Part shown: positions 15,085 through 23,544 of the stretch, piece after piece | Numbering within the stretch: the stretch's first letter is position 1 | Layout: every line of letters begins with the position of its first letter | Source of the DNA: Streptomyces fumanus | GTDB lineage: Bacteria > Actinomycetota > Actinomycetes > Streptomycetales > Streptomycetaceae | Length of the DNA stretch: 64,000 bases | Assembly (NCBI RefSeq): GCF_014655295.1 | Contig: NZ_BNBI01000009.1 | Location: 124,001 to 188,000, forward strand | Direction: 5' to 3' | Position numbers and translations under genes: made by a program | Notes under the pieces: model-generated | The model's input: only the letters and a program-made list of their open reading frames with translations | The model's database searches: none | What the model was told of the DNA's origin: nothing

Positions 15085-15861
15085 TCAGGCGACCAGTTCG
15101 CCGAAGGCGTCCTCCCGGTCACGGCCGAAGCTGAGGACCTCGTCCTCGCGCAGGCGGCGCAGCGACCGCCAGATGCTGGACTTCACCGTGCCGACGCTGA
15201 TGTCGAGGATGTCCGCGATCTCCGGGTCCGTGCGGCCCTCGTAGTAGCGCAGGACCAGCATGGTGCGCTGGAGTTCGGGCAGCTTGGCCAGCGCCTGCCA
15301 CAGGACCGCGCGCAGTTCGGTGCCGCGCATCGCGTCCGTGTCGCCGGGCGTCTCCGGCAGTTCCTCGGTCGGGTACTCGTTGAGCTTGCGCCGCCGCCAG
15401 GCGCTGATGTGCAGGTTGGTCATGGTCCGGCGGAGGTAGCCGCCGACCGCCGCCTTGTCGCTGATCCGGTCCCACGCCCGGTAGGTCGAGAACAGCGCGC
15501 TCTGCAGCAGGTCCTCGGCCTCGAAGCGGTCCCCGGTCAGGTGGTAGGCGGTGGCGTACAGGGAGGCGCGGCGCTCCTGGACGTAGGCGGTGAACTCCGC
15601 CTCGGTCAGCGCGCGACGCTCCCCCTCGGCCTCCCCGTACGCGGCTCCCCCGTGCGTCTCCCCCCCACGGGCGTCGATCACCGTCATGTACCCGGTGTGC
15701 TGACGCCCGGTGCCGCGGGCGCATCCCCGTCCTCCCCCGCGCTCGAACGCGCTCGCGCGGGGAGTGCCCCCCTCGGCACCGGTCCGCTCCGGTCCCCGGC
15801 CCTGCACGTCGTGCAGACGCGTGACCACTGCGCTGGTGCTGTTGCCGTGCAGCTTGTTCAT
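15085..15861 (-). CDS. sigQ: ECF RNA polymerase sigma factor SigQ
   Basis: SigE-type ECF sigma factor of 258 residues. Region 2: AYVQERRASLYATAYHLTGDRFEAEDLLQSALFSTYRAWDRI, with the -10-melting helix. Region 4: LPELQRTMLVLRYYEGRTDPEIADILDISVGTVKSSIWRSLRRL, the -35-binding helix-turn-helix. About 58 residues precede region 2, opening MNKLHGNSTSAVVTRLHDV; a start at the internal MTVIDARGG is possible. The ATG at 15861 has a GGGGGG stretch just upstream. In S. coelicolor sigQ is divergent from afsQ1 and is an AfsQ1 target that opposes antibiotic production. The same arrangement and the AfsQ1 box are present here. Confidence 0.93.
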   Translation of the reverse strand: MNKLHGNSTSAVVTRLHDVQGRGPERTGAEGGTPRASAFERGGGRGCARGTGRQHTGYMTVIDARGGETHGGAAYGEAEGERRALTEAEFTAYVQERRASLYATAYHLTGDRFEAEDLLQSALFSTYRAWDRISDKAAVGGYLRRTMTNLHISAWRRRKLNEYPTEELPETPGDTDAMRGTELRAVLWQALAKLPELQRTMLVLRYYEGRTDPEIADILDISVGTVKSSIWRSLRRLREDEVLSFGRDREDAFGELVA

Positions 15862-15957
15862 CTCGCGCCCCCCGTCGTGGAGTTCTGGTGTCCGGCTCGC
15901 TGTGTCCCCCGTGCGGAAGATCCTGCCGGGGTCACTTCATCGCCGTGTCCGCCGACT

Positions 15958-15986
15958 GTCACAGCACTGTCACAACGGCCTGTCAC
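15958..15986. promoter_or_regulatory. AfsQ1-binding box (GTCAC direct repeats)
   Basis: GTCAC-AGCACT-GTCAC at 15958-15973 matches the published AfsQ1 consensus GTnAC-n6-GTnAC exactly, and a third GTCAC follows at 15982-15986. It lies in the 232-base gap between the divergent sigQ and afsQ1 genes, 97 bases from the sigQ start and 107 bases from afsQ1. Confidence 0.85.
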
Positions 15987-16093
15987 AGGGGCAACACCGT
16001 TTCTCCTCATGGTCAGGCGGTAAGGGGGCCCGGGTCCGGCCCTCGGGGACCCACCGGTCGAACCGTGCCCCCTCCATGGGCCAGAATGAGCCC

Positions 16094-16771
16094 GTGCCTT
16101 CCCTGTTGCTGATCGAGGACGACGACGCCATCCGTACGGCCCTGGAGCTGTCCCTGACGCGCCAGGGACACCGGGTGGCCACCGCTGCCAGCGGTGAGGA
16201 CGGTCTGAAGCTGCTGCGCGAGCAGCGCCCGGACCTGATCGTGCTGGACGTGATGCTGCCCGGCATCGACGGTTTCGAGGTGTGCCGGCGCATCCGGCGC
16301 ACCGACCAGTTGCCGATCATCCTGCTGACCGCGCGGAGCGACGACATCGACGTGGTGGTCGGGCTGGAGTCCGGTGCCGACGACTACGTGGTCAAACCGG
16401 TGCAGGGGCGGGTCCTCGACGCCCGGATCCGGGCCGTACTGCGGCGCGGGGAGCGGGAGTCCAGCGACTCGGCGACCTTCGGCAGCCTGGTCATCGACCG
16501 CTCCGCGATGACCGTCACCAAGAACGGCGAGGACCTCCAGCTCACCCCGACCGAGCTGCGGCTGCTGCTGGAGCTGAGCCGGCGGCCCGGTCAGGCGCTG
16601 TCCCGGCAGCAGTTGCTGCGGCTGGTGTGGGAGCACGACTACCTGGGCGACTCGCGGCTGGTGGACGCCTGTGTGCAGCGGCTGCGCGCCAAGGTCGAGG
16701 ACGTGCCGTCCTCCCCGACGCTGATCCGTACCGTGCGGGGCGTGGGCTACCGGCTGGACCCGCCTCAGTGA
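16094..16771 (+). CDS. afsQ1: Two-component response regulator AfsQ1
   Basis: OmpR/PhoB-type response regulator of 225 residues, the length of S. coelicolor AfsQ1. The receiver domain has the acidic cluster IEDDDAI (residues 7-13), the phosphoacceptor Asp52 in LIVLDVMLPG, Thr in LLTARSDD, and Lys in DYVVKPVQ. The C-terminal winged helix (LTPTELRLLLELSRRPGQALSR to RTVRGVGYRLDP) binds DNA. The GTG at 16094 is chosen because the length then fits; upstream frame extension lacks conservation. It controls antibiotic and nitrogen-related genes in S. coelicolor, with its own box just upstream. Confidence 0.95.
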   Translation: MPSLLLIEDDDAIRTALELSLTRQGHRVATAASGEDGLKLLREQRPDLIVLDVMLPGIDGFEVCRRIRRTDQLPIILLTARSDDIDVVVGLESGADDYVVKPVQGRVLDARIRAVLRRGERESSDSATFGSLVIDRSAMTVTKNGEDLQLTPTELRLLLELSRRPGQALSRQQLLRLVWEHDYLGDSRLVDACVQRLRAKVEDVPSSPTLIRTVRGVGYRLDPPQ

Positions 16772-18375
16772 CCGAAGAACGTCCGGGGGGCCCGCGCGCC
16801 TGGTCCGCGGCGCGCAAGGGGGTCCGGTCGCGGCTGCGCCTGACCAGTCTGCGGCTCAGGCTGGTCGTCGTCTTCGGGCTGGTGGCGCTCACCGCCGCCG
16901 TGTCCGCGTCCGGCATCGCGTACTGGCTCAACCGCGAGGCCGTGCTCACCCGTGCCCAGGACGCGGTGCTGCGGGACTTCGCGCAGGAGATGCAGAACCG
17001 GGCGGGCGCGCTGCCCGAGCACCCCACGCAGGACGAGTTGCAGCACACGGCCGGGCAGATGGCCAACAGCAGCCAGCGGTTCGGTGTGCTGCTGGTCGCC
17101 CGGGACGCCGGCGGGCGGACGGTGTACGGCAGTTCGGGCGGGCTGGCCGGCTTCGAGCTGGCGGACGTGCCGGAGTCGCTGCGCACCGCCGTGAACAAGC
17201 AGCAGAAGGTCACCTCGGCCAACAAGTCGCCCTACCACCTGTACTGGCAGCGGATCGTCGAGGACGACACCCCGTACCTGGTGGCCGGGACCCGGGTGAT
17301 CGGCGGCGGGCCGACCGGGTACCTGCTGAAGTCGCTGGAGCCGGAGGCCAAGGACCTGGGCTCGCTGGCCTGGTCGCTGGGGATCGCCTCGGGGCTGGCG
17401 CTGATCGGCTCCGCGCTGCTCGCGCAGGCCCTGGCGACCACCGTGCTGAAGCCGGTGCACCGGCTGGGGACCGCCGCCCGCCGGCTCGGCGAGGGCAAGC
17501 TGGACACCCGGCTGCGGGTCTCCGGCACCGACGAACTGGCCGATCTGTCCCGGACGTTCAACGCCGCCGCGGAGGCGCTGGAGAAGCGGGTCGCGGACAT
17601 GGCGGCCAAGGAGCAGGCGTCCAGGCGGTTCGTCGCCGACATGAGCCATGAGCTGCGTACGCCGCTGACGGCGATCACCGCCGTCACGGAGGTGCTGGAG
17701 GAGGAGCTGGACGCCGAGGGCGGCACCATCGACCCGATGATCGAGCCCGCCGTCCGGCTGGTGGTCAGCGAGACCCGGCGGCTGAACGACCTGGTGGAGA
17801 ACCTGATGGAGGTCACCCGCTTCGACGCGGGCACCGCCCGTCTCGTCGTCGACGACGTGGACGTGGCCGACCAGATCACCGCCTGCATCGACGCCCGTGC
17901 CTGGCTGGACGCGGTGGAACTGGACGCCGAGCGCGGCATCCACGTCGCCCTGGACCCGCGCCGCCTGGACGTGATCCTCGCCAACCTGATCGGCAACGCC
18001 CTCAAGCACGGCGGGTCGCCGGTGCGGGTGTCGGTGCGGGAGACCGAGGACGCGGTGCTGATCGCGGTGCGCGACCACGGGCCGGGCATCCCCGAGGACG
18101 TCCTGCCGCACGTCTTCGACCGCTTCTACAAGGCGAGCGCCTCCCGGCCGCGCTCCGAGGGCAGCGGGCTCGGGCTCTCCATCGCCCTGGAGAACGCGCA
18201 CATCCACGGCGGCCACATCACCGCGGCCAACTCGCCGGACGGCGGCGCGGTGTTCACGCTGTGCCTGCCGCGGGACGCCTCGGCCCCGGCGGAGCCGGAG
18301 TCCCGCGACCCGGACGGCCCCGGTGGCCGGGCGGGCGACGGGAGCACGGGCAAGGACGCGAAGGGACGGGCCTGA
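16768..18375 (+). CDS. afsQ2: Two-component sensor histidine kinase AfsQ2
   Basis: Membrane sensor kinase of 535 residues. A short basic N-terminus leads to membrane helix 1 at about residues 31-53, an extracytoplasmic sensing domain to about 198, and helix 2 at about 200-222. HAMP follows (KPVHRLGTAARRLGEGKLDTRL), then the dimerisation/phosphoacceptor segment FVADMSHELRTPLTAI with His294. The ATPase domain has the N box NLIGNALKHG, G1 DHGPGIPE and G2 GSGLGLSIALE. It overlaps afsQ1 by GTGA (4 bases) and so is translationally coupled. The signal is unknown from sequence; in S. coelicolor the system responds to glutamate-based medium. Confidence 0.95.
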   Translation: MTEERPGGPRAWSAARKGVRSRLRLTSLRLRLVVVFGLVALTAAVSASGIAYWLNREAVLTRAQDAVLRDFAQEMQNRAGALPEHPTQDELQHTAGQMANSSQRFGVLLVARDAGGRTVYGSSGGLAGFELADVPESLRTAVNKQQKVTSANKSPYHLYWQRIVEDDTPYLVAGTRVIGGGPTGYLLKSLEPEAKDLGSLAWSLGIASGLALIGSALLAQALATTVLKPVHRLGTAARRLGEGKLDTRLRVSGTDELADLSRTFNAAAEALEKRVADMAAKEQASRRFVADMSHELRTPLTAITAVTEVLEEELDAEGGTIDPMIEPAVRLVVSETRRLNDLVENLMEVTRFDAGTARLVVDDVDVADQITACIDARAWLDAVELDAERGIHVALDPRRLDVILANLIGNALKHGGSPVRVSVRETEDAVLIAVRDHGPGIPEDVLPHVFDRFYKASASRPRSEGSGLGLSIALENAHIHGGHITAANSPDGGAVFTLCLPRDASAPAEPESRDPDGPGGRAGDGSTGKDAKGRA

Positions 18376-18977
18376 TGACCGTACGCCGCCTGCTGGCGCT
18401 TCCCGTGCTCGGCCTGCTGCTCGCCGGATGCGGCATCCGGGCCACCGAGGTGCCGACGGACTACGGCCCGGCGCCGTCCCGGGTGCGCTGCTCGCCGGCC
18501 GGGCCGGACGCGGCGGACCGGTCCGCGCCGGGCATGGCGGTCCAGGTCTTCCTGCTCTGCGGCTCCTCGCTGATGTCGGTGGACCGCACGGTACGGGTGC
18601 CGGACGGCACCGCCGACTCCGCGCGGCGGGTGCTGGTCGCGCAGGGGCTGCTGGACCGGTTGGCGGCGCCGCCGTCGGCCGCCGAGAAGGAGGCCGGGTA
18701 CACCACCGACGTCCGCGCGGGCACCACGGTGTCCGGGGCGCGCCCCGGCGACCCGGAGGACACCCTGCGGCTGAGCACCGCCCCGGACGAACTGACCTCG
18801 TACGCCCTGGCCCAGATCGTCTGTACGTTCTCGGACTCGGCGGCGGCCGAGGGCGACGGTTCCGTGGTGCTGGGCGGGCCGGGCGGGCCGGAGCCGCGCC
18901 GGTACACCTGCACCGACGAGGTCCGCGCCCGGCCGGGCAGCAACGAGCCGCCGTCCAGCGCGGTCGCCGGGGACTGA
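18375..18977 (+). CDS. Lipoprotein of the afsQ operon
   Basis: A 200-residue lipoprotein. The signal MTVRRLLALPVLGLLLAGC ends in an ideal lipobox (LAGC). The start ATG shares one base with the afsQ2 stop (TGATG), so it is co-translated with the kinase. The mature domain has further cysteines (VRCSPAG, FLLCGSS, QIVCTFS, YTCTDEV) that could pair outside the membrane. It resembles the GerMN-less short lipoproteins next to afsQ2 in other Streptomyces. A role in modulating AfsQ2 signal input is suggested by operon position only. Confidence 0.85.
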   Translation: MTVRRLLALPVLGLLLAGCGIRATEVPTDYGPAPSRVRCSPAGPDAADRSAPGMAVQVFLLCGSSLMSVDRTVRVPDGTADSARRVLVAQGLLDRLAAPPSAAEKEAGYTTDVRAGTTVSGARPGDPEDTLRLSTAPDELTSYALAQIVCTFSDSAAAEGDGSVVLGGPGGPEPRRYTCTDEVRARPGSNEPPSSAVAGD

Positions 18978-19069
18978 CCGGGCCGCCCGGCGGGGGCCTG
19001 TGGCGCAGGACTCACCCGTGCGGGCGGGCGGGCGGAACCGCGCGCACCGGACACCGCGTCTTGGGTGGC

Positions 19070-19621
19070 GTGCAGCGTCTAGGCTCCATCGGCGGCAGCG
19101 CCGCGATCCGCATCCGGGTGACGGGAGGTGTCCTCCTGGTCGCGTATCTCGCGTTCGTCGCCTGGCTCACGCTGCGTCCCCTGGACGTCCCCTGGGTGAT
19201 GCCCGCCAATCTGCATCCCCTCGACGGCATCCGGGCCGACCTCGCCCTGGGCTGGCCGGGGGCGGCCCGCTGCATCGGCGAGAAGCTGGCGCTGCTGGCG
19301 CCGCTGGGCGTGCTGCTGCCGACGGCGCACGGGCGGACGGCGGTCTCGCCGCTGGCGTCGCTGCTGCGGGTGACGGCCGTGGGCGCCCTGCTGTCGCTGG
19401 GCATCGAACTGCTCCAGACCGGGGTGCCCGGACAGGTCGTGGACGTGGACTCGCTGCTGCTGAACACCACCGGGGTGGCCCTGGCGCACCTCGCCGTGGT
19501 GCCCGCCGGGCGGGCCTGGCTCCGCCGCAGGTGCGAGCCGGACGGGCCCGGTGACCTCCGTCAGGAGGAGCCGGCTCAGGGTCGGACCCCGACGATTCCC
19601 AGGGTCGGCATCGCCCCGTAG
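19070..19621 (+). CDS. VanZ-like family membrane protein
   Basis: A 183-residue protein with four or more hydrophobic segments: GGVLLVAYLAFVAWLTLRP, LALLAPLGVLLPTA, LLRVTAVGALLSLGIELLQT and a last one near VALAHLAVVPAG. The motif ALLSLGIELLQTGVPGQVVDVDSLLLNTTGVALA is the hallmark of VanZ-like proteins, in which SxxIELxQ and D(v/t)DxxxNxxG are conserved. VanZ gives weak teicoplanin resistance in enterococci, while most bacterial relatives have no known role. The GTG at 19070 has a weak upstream site, so the start is uncertain by a few codons. Confidence 0.78.
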   Translation: MQRLGSIGGSAAIRIRVTGGVLLVAYLAFVAWLTLRPLDVPWVMPANLHPLDGIRADLALGWPGAARCIGEKLALLAPLGVLLPTAHGRTAVSPLASLLRVTAVGALLSLGIELLQTGVPGQVVDVDSLLLNTTGVALAHLAVVPAGRAWLRRRCEPDGPGDLRQEEPAQGRTPTIPRVGIAP

Positions 19622-19712
19622 AGCGACGCTTCGCCCCGTTCGTCCCCTCTAGCGTGGAAGCAGATGAGGCGACCGACGGGGACGCCTCGGACCCGCTCGC
19701 GAAGGAGCCGCC

Positions 19713-19916
19713 ATGTCCCGCCTTGCCCGCCCCACCGACGGCCGCATGATCGGCGGAGTGTGCGCCGCGCTGGCCCGGCGCTTCGGCACCTCCGCGACGA
19801 CGATGCGGGTGATCTTCCTGGTCTCGTGTCTGCTGCCCGGCCCGCAGTTCCTGCTCTACCTGGCGCTGTGGGTGCTCTTCCCCTCGGAGGGCAAGGCGGC
19901 CCGCACGGCCTGGTAG
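19713..19916 (+). CDS. PspC-domain small membrane protein
   Basis: A 67-residue protein almost wholly made of a PspC domain: RPTDGRMIGGVCAALARRFG, then a membrane helix around VIFLVSCLLPGPQFLLYLALWVLFP. PspC proteins are small envelope-stress or phage-shock-related membrane proteins. AAGGAG at 19701-19706 supports the ATG at 19713. A strong terminator follows 26 bases after the stop. Confidence 0.88.
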   Translation: MSRLARPTDGRMIGGVCAALARRFGTSATTMRVIFLVSCLLPGPQFLLYLALWVLFPSEGKAARTAW

Positions 19917-19942
19917 CGCCCGTTCACATCTCCCTCTGATAC

Positions 19943-19987
19943 GCCGCTGGGGCGCGCCCGGTACGAAACCGGGCGCGCCCCAGCGGC
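19943..19987. terminator. Bidirectional terminator, 20-bp stem
   Basis: Perfect 20-bp inverted repeat (arms 19943-19962 and 19968-19987, loop ACGAA) between the convergent PspC gene and the secreted-protein gene that ends at 20006. It is the longest hairpin in the window. Confidence 0.88.
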
Positions 19988-20005
19988 ACGTCTGACGGGC
20001 GGGGC

Positions 20006-20344
20006 TCAGCCGAGCGGCAGCGCCTTCAGCGGCAGGGCCTGGGTGGGCAGACCCTGGGCCGGCAGGCCGCCGAGCAGGCCGGTGATCGGCTTGAGCGCGC
20101 CGAGGCCGGGCTGTTCGGCGGCCTTCCCCTTGCCCTTGCTCTTGCCCTTGGCGGCGTGCTGGTCGCCGTCGACGGCCGGCAGCGTGCGGGCGGTGTGCTC
20201 GGTGGGGAGCGCCTTGGTGACCCCGCCCAGCGCCTGGGCGGGCCCCGGGAGGCTCGGCGCCGCCTGAGCGGCACCGGCGCCCGCGGCGGCGATGGCGGCA
20301 CCGAGAGCGGCGGCGCCGAGGGTCTTGGCAGCAGACTGCTTCAT
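20006..20344 (-). CDS. Small secreted protein, low complexity
   Basis: A 112-residue exported protein. The signal MKQSAAKTLGAAALGAAIAAAGAGAAQA ends in an AQA cleavage site. The mature chain has a Lys/Gly-rich patch (AAKGKSKGKGKA) in the middle and repeated Leu-Pro-Leu motifs at the end (LPTQALPLKALPLG). The family is common in Streptomyces, and some databases label it ATP-binding without basis that I can see here. ATG 20344 is preferred over an in-frame start 66 codons upstream, because the signal peptide then begins the protein. Confidence 0.68.
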   Translation of the reverse strand: MKQSAAKTLGAAALGAAIAAAGAGAAQAAPSLPGPAQALGGVTKALPTEHTARTLPAVDGDQHAAKGKSKGKGKAAEQPGLGALKPITGLLGGLPAQGLPTQALPLKALPLG

Positions 20345-20487
20345 GAAATGCGTCCTCGAAGGGGATGTCGGGGAAATGAAATGGAGCGGCCCCCGACCGT
20401 AAACACCCGAGGTCCGCCACCGCAAACATCGAAATGCGTGCGAATGGCGGACAGCCGCTCGCCGCACCCCTGCTCCCCCGGCGGAAG

Positions 20488-21645
20488 TCAGTCCCCGGTC
20501 ACGGAAGAATCCCTGGTCGGAGTGGTGTGCTGGAACAGCCATTCGGACTTGAGCTCGGCATATCCGGGCTTGATCACGTCATTGATCATGGCCAGTCGTT
20601 CATCGAAAGGAATGAACGCTGATTTCATCGCATTGACGGAGAACCATTGCATGTCGTCGAGCGTGTAACCGAAGGCGTCGACAAGGTGCTCGAATTCCCG
20701 GCTCATACTGGTGTGCGACATGAGCCGGTTGTCGGTGTTCACGGTGGCCCGGAAGTGCAGCTCGCGCAGCAGCCCGATCGGGTGCTCGGCGTACGAGTCC
20801 GCCGCCCCGGTCTGGAGGTTGGAACTGGGGCACAGCTCCAGCGGGATGCGCTTGTCCCGTACGTAGGAGGCGAGCCGCCCCAGGACGACGGTGCCGTCCT
20901 CCCGCACCTGGATGTCGTCGATGATCCGCACCCCGTGCCCGAGCCGGTCGGCGCCGCACCACTGCAGGGCCTGCCAGATCGACGGCAGCCCGAACGCCTC
21001 GCCCGCGTGGATGGTGAAGTGGTTGTTCTCCCGCTTCAGGTACTCGAAGGCGTCCAGGTGCCGGGTGGGCGGGTAGCCGGCCTCGGCGCCCGCGATGTCG
21101 AAGCCGACCACGCCCCGGTCGCGGTAGCGGTTGGCGAGTTCGGCGATCTCCAGGGCGCGGGCGGCGTGCCGCATCGCGGTGAGCAGCGCGCCGACCCGGA
21201 TCCGGTGGCCGTTTCCCCGGGCCCGCCGCTCCCCTTCCCGGAACCCCTCGTCGACCGCCTCGACGACCTGCTCCAGGGTGAGCCCCTGTTCGAGGTGCTG
21301 CTCGGGCGCGTACCGCACCTCGGCGTAGACCACGCCGTCCGCGGCGAGGTCCTCGGCGCACTCGGCGGCGACCCGGACCAGGGCGTCCCGGGTCTGCATC
21401 ACGCCGACGGTGTGGGAGAAGGTCTCCAGGTACCGCTCCAGGGACCCGGAGTCGGCGGCCCGACGGAACCAGACGCCGAGCTTCTCCGGGTCGGTCTCGG
21501 GCAGTCCCGAGTAGCCCGTCTCGCGGGCCAGTTCGACGACGGTGCCGGGCCGCAGCCCCCCATCGAGATGGTCGTGCAGCAGAACCTTGGGCGCCCGGCG
21601 GATCTGGTCCGGCGTCGGGGACTTCGCGGTGGTCTGGCTCGTCAT
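20488..21645 (-). CDS. add: Adenosine deaminase
   Basis: Zinc hydrolase of 385 residues converting (deoxy)adenosine to (deoxy)inosine, which the nucleoside phosphorylase can then split. Metal ligands HDHLDGG at residues 24-30, GFDIAGAEAGYP, the zinc-histidine and general-acid region TIHAGEAFG, GADRLGHGV, LELCPSSNLQTGA, and the TVNTDNRLMS aspartates are all present. The ATG at 21645 lies 16 bases from the operator palindrome, so a bound regulator would block transcription or ribosome entry. Confidence 0.95.
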   Translation of the reverse strand: MTSQTTAKSPTPDQIRRAPKVLLHDHLDGGLRPGTVVELARETGYSGLPETDPEKLGVWFRRAADSGSLERYLETFSHTVGVMQTRDALVRVAAECAEDLAADGVVYAEVRYAPEQHLEQGLTLEQVVEAVDEGFREGERRARGNGHRIRVGALLTAMRHAARALEIAELANRYRDRGVVGFDIAGAEAGYPPTRHLDAFEYLKRENNHFTIHAGEAFGLPSIWQALQWCGADRLGHGVRIIDDIQVREDGTVVLGRLASYVRDKRIPLELCPSSNLQTGAADSYAEHPIGLLRELHFRATVNTDNRLMSHTSMSREFEHLVDAFGYTLDDMQWFSVNAMKSAFIPFDERLAMINDVIKPGYAELKSEWLFQHTTPTRDSSVTGD

Positions 21646-21661
21646 CTTCGCACTCTAACTC

Positions 21662-21673
21662 CTACGCGCGTAG
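21662..21673. promoter_or_regulatory. CTACGCGCGTAG palindrome (copy 3, adenosine deaminase)
   Basis: Exact copy of the nucleoside operator, 16 bases upstream of the adenosine deaminase ATG, in the gap shared with the divergent hydrolase-like gene. Confidence 0.75.
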
Positions 21674-21747
21674 ATCACTCTTGCCGAAATGTAACGGTGA
21701 CCGCCGCGAAGGGTTTCGTCCACCCGCGCTTCTGACACTGTTCTGTC

Positions 21748-22509
21748 ATGGCACAGCAAGCGACACCGGTGCGTACGGCACGGCTGGGACGGGCGTTCGG
21801 GACGGAGCCGTCGGCGGTGGGCGGGGTGGTCCTGCTGCTCCCGGGCGGTGACGAGGTCTCCGAACGGAGGCCGTCCCCGCTGCTGGCGACCGCCTCCGTG
21901 CTCGCGCTCGGGCGGAAGCTGGCGCGGGCCGGGCGGGACGAGGGGCTCGCGGCCCATGTGGTGCACTACCGCTACCGGGGCTGGAACGGCGGCGCGGCGC
22001 ATCCCGCGCGGGACGCCGGCTGGGCCGCCGACGAGGTGCGGCGGCGCTACGGCGACGTCCCGGTCTGCCTCGCCGGGCTCGGCATGGGCGGCCGGGCGGC
22101 GCTGCGGGCGGCCGGGCACGAGGCGGTCACCTCGGTGCTGGCGATCGCCCCGTGGCTGCCCGCGGAGGACATGGCCGCGCCCCCCGAACCGGTGAAGCAG
22201 CTCGCCGGGCGGCAGGTGCTGATCGTGCACGGCACCAACGACGGGCGCAGCGATCCGGAGCTGTCCTTCCGGCTGGCGGCGCGGGCGAAGAAGGCGAACC
22301 GGGACGTGTGCCGGTTCGAGGTGCACTCGGACGGGCACGGGCTGCGGCACTACCGGGACGAGGTGGCGGCGCTGGCGGCGGACTTCGTGCTGGGCTCGCT
22401 CTTCGGGCGGGCGTTCTCCCGGCCGGTGGTGGACGCGCTGGCGGCTCCGCCGCCGCTGGGGCTGCGGATGCCGCTGGCGGCGGGGTTCGGGGGGACGCTG
22501 CGGCGCTGA
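21748..22509 (+). CDS. Alpha/beta-hydrolase-fold protein with altered nucleophile
   Basis: A 253-residue protein with an alpha/beta-hydrolase layout related to dienelactone hydrolases. VVLLLPGGDE could be the oxyanion strand, VIHGTND-like LIVHGTNDGRSD the acid region, and VHSDGHGLRHY the histidine. The nucleophile elbow, normally GxSxG, reads CLAGLGMGGRAAL (Gly110-Leu-Gly112-Met-Gly114), so the catalytic serine is replaced by glycine. It may therefore be non-catalytic or use another residue. It is divergent from adenosine deaminase across the operator region. There is no signal peptide. Confidence 0.7.
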   Translation: MAQQATPVRTARLGRAFGTEPSAVGGVVLLLPGGDEVSERRPSPLLATASVLALGRKLARAGRDEGLAAHVVHYRYRGWNGGAAHPARDAGWAADEVRRRYGDVPVCLAGLGMGGRAALRAAGHEAVTSVLAIAPWLPAEDMAAPPEPVKQLAGRQVLIVHGTNDGRSDPELSFRLAARAKKANRDVCRFEVHSDGHGLRHYRDEVAALAADFVLGSLFGRAFSRPVVDALAAPPPLGLRMPLAAGFGGTLRR

Positions 22510-22530
22510 CGCCCTTGGCGGCCGGGCCGT

Positions 22531-23481
22531 TCAGGGCAGCAGGTTGCCCCGCCGCGACAGCAGGAACCGCTTGAACGCGGCGACCGGGGGCGTGTCCGTA
22601 CGCCCCGCCAGCCAGGCCACGCCGATCTCCCGGACCGCCCGCGGGGCGGTCACCGTCAGCTCCACCACTCCGGGCCGGGGGACGGTGGGCGGCGGCAGCA
22701 GGGCCACCCCCAGCCCGGCCGCGACCAGGCCGCGCAGCGTCTCCGCCTCCTCGCCCTCGAAGGCCACCCGGGGGCGGAAACCGGCCTCCTTGCACAGGTC
22801 GTCCGTGATGCGGCGCAGCCCGTAACCGGGTTCCAGGGTCACGAAGTTCTCGTCGGCGGCCTCGGCGAGGCGGATGCGGCGGCGGCCGGCCAGCCGGTGG
22901 TCGGCGGGGACGACCAGACGGAGCTTCTGCTCGTCCAGGCGCCGGGCGACCAGGTCGGGGGCGTCCGGGACGGGCGAGGTGAGGCAGAGGTCGAGTTCGC
23001 CGGCCCGCAGGCGTTCGAGCATGGCCTCGCCGTAGTTCTGCACGAGGCTGAAGCGGACCCGGGGGTGGTCGGCGCGGAAGGCGTGCAGCAGGCCGGGGAC
23101 GGTCTCGGCGCCCATGGTGTGCAGGAACCCGAAGGCGACCTTGCCGGTGGTGCGGTCGGCGTCGGCCCGGACCTCGTCGGCGGCCCGTTCGATCTCGGCG
23201 AGGGCGCGTTCCACGGAGGCGAGGAAGGTCCGGCCGGCGGGGGTGAGGGAGAGGGTGCGGCCGTGCCGGGCGAACAGGTCGACGCCCAGGTCCTGTTCGA
23301 GGCGGACCAGGGCGCGGGAGAGGGTGGACTGGGGGACGTTCATCTCCTGCGCGGCGCGGGTGACGTGCTCGGTGCGGGCGACGCCGGCGAAGTGCGCGAG
23401 GCGCGGCGCGAGCAGCGCGACGATGTCTTCTGTGTCACTGGTTCGTGACAGCCGCGCCGGTGAGCTGGGTTGATGCACCAT
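22531..23481 (-). CDS. LysR-family transcriptional regulator
   Basis: A 316-residue LysR-type regulator. The winged helix-turn-helix is LAHFAGVARTEHVTRAAQEMNVPQSTLSRALVRLEQDLGVDLFARHGRTLSLTPAG; the effector-binding domain begins near VAFGFLHTMGAETVPGLL. The start ATG 23481 (MVHQPSSPARL) is chosen over a second start 9 codons upstream. It is divergent from an MFS transporter gene 63 bases away, the usual layout for a LysR protein that controls an exporter. The inducer is unknown. Confidence 0.88.
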   Translation of the reverse strand: MVHQPSSPARLSRTSDTEDIVALLAPRLAHFAGVARTEHVTRAAQEMNVPQSTLSRALVRLEQDLGVDLFARHGRTLSLTPAGRTFLASVERALAEIERAADEVRADADRTTGKVAFGFLHTMGAETVPGLLHAFRADHPRVRFSLVQNYGEAMLERLRAGELDLCLTSPVPDAPDLVARRLDEQKLRLVVPADHRLAGRRRIRLAEAADENFVTLEPGYGLRRITDDLCKEAGFRPRVAFEGEEAETLRGLVAAGLGVALLPPPTVPRPGVVELTVTAPRAVREIGVAWLAGRTDTPPVAAFKRFLLSRRGNLLP

Positions 23482-23544
23482 GGGAACGATTATGACCGGT
23501 CCGTGCATTGGACGGATGAGTCAGGGGATTCGTACGGTCGTGGC

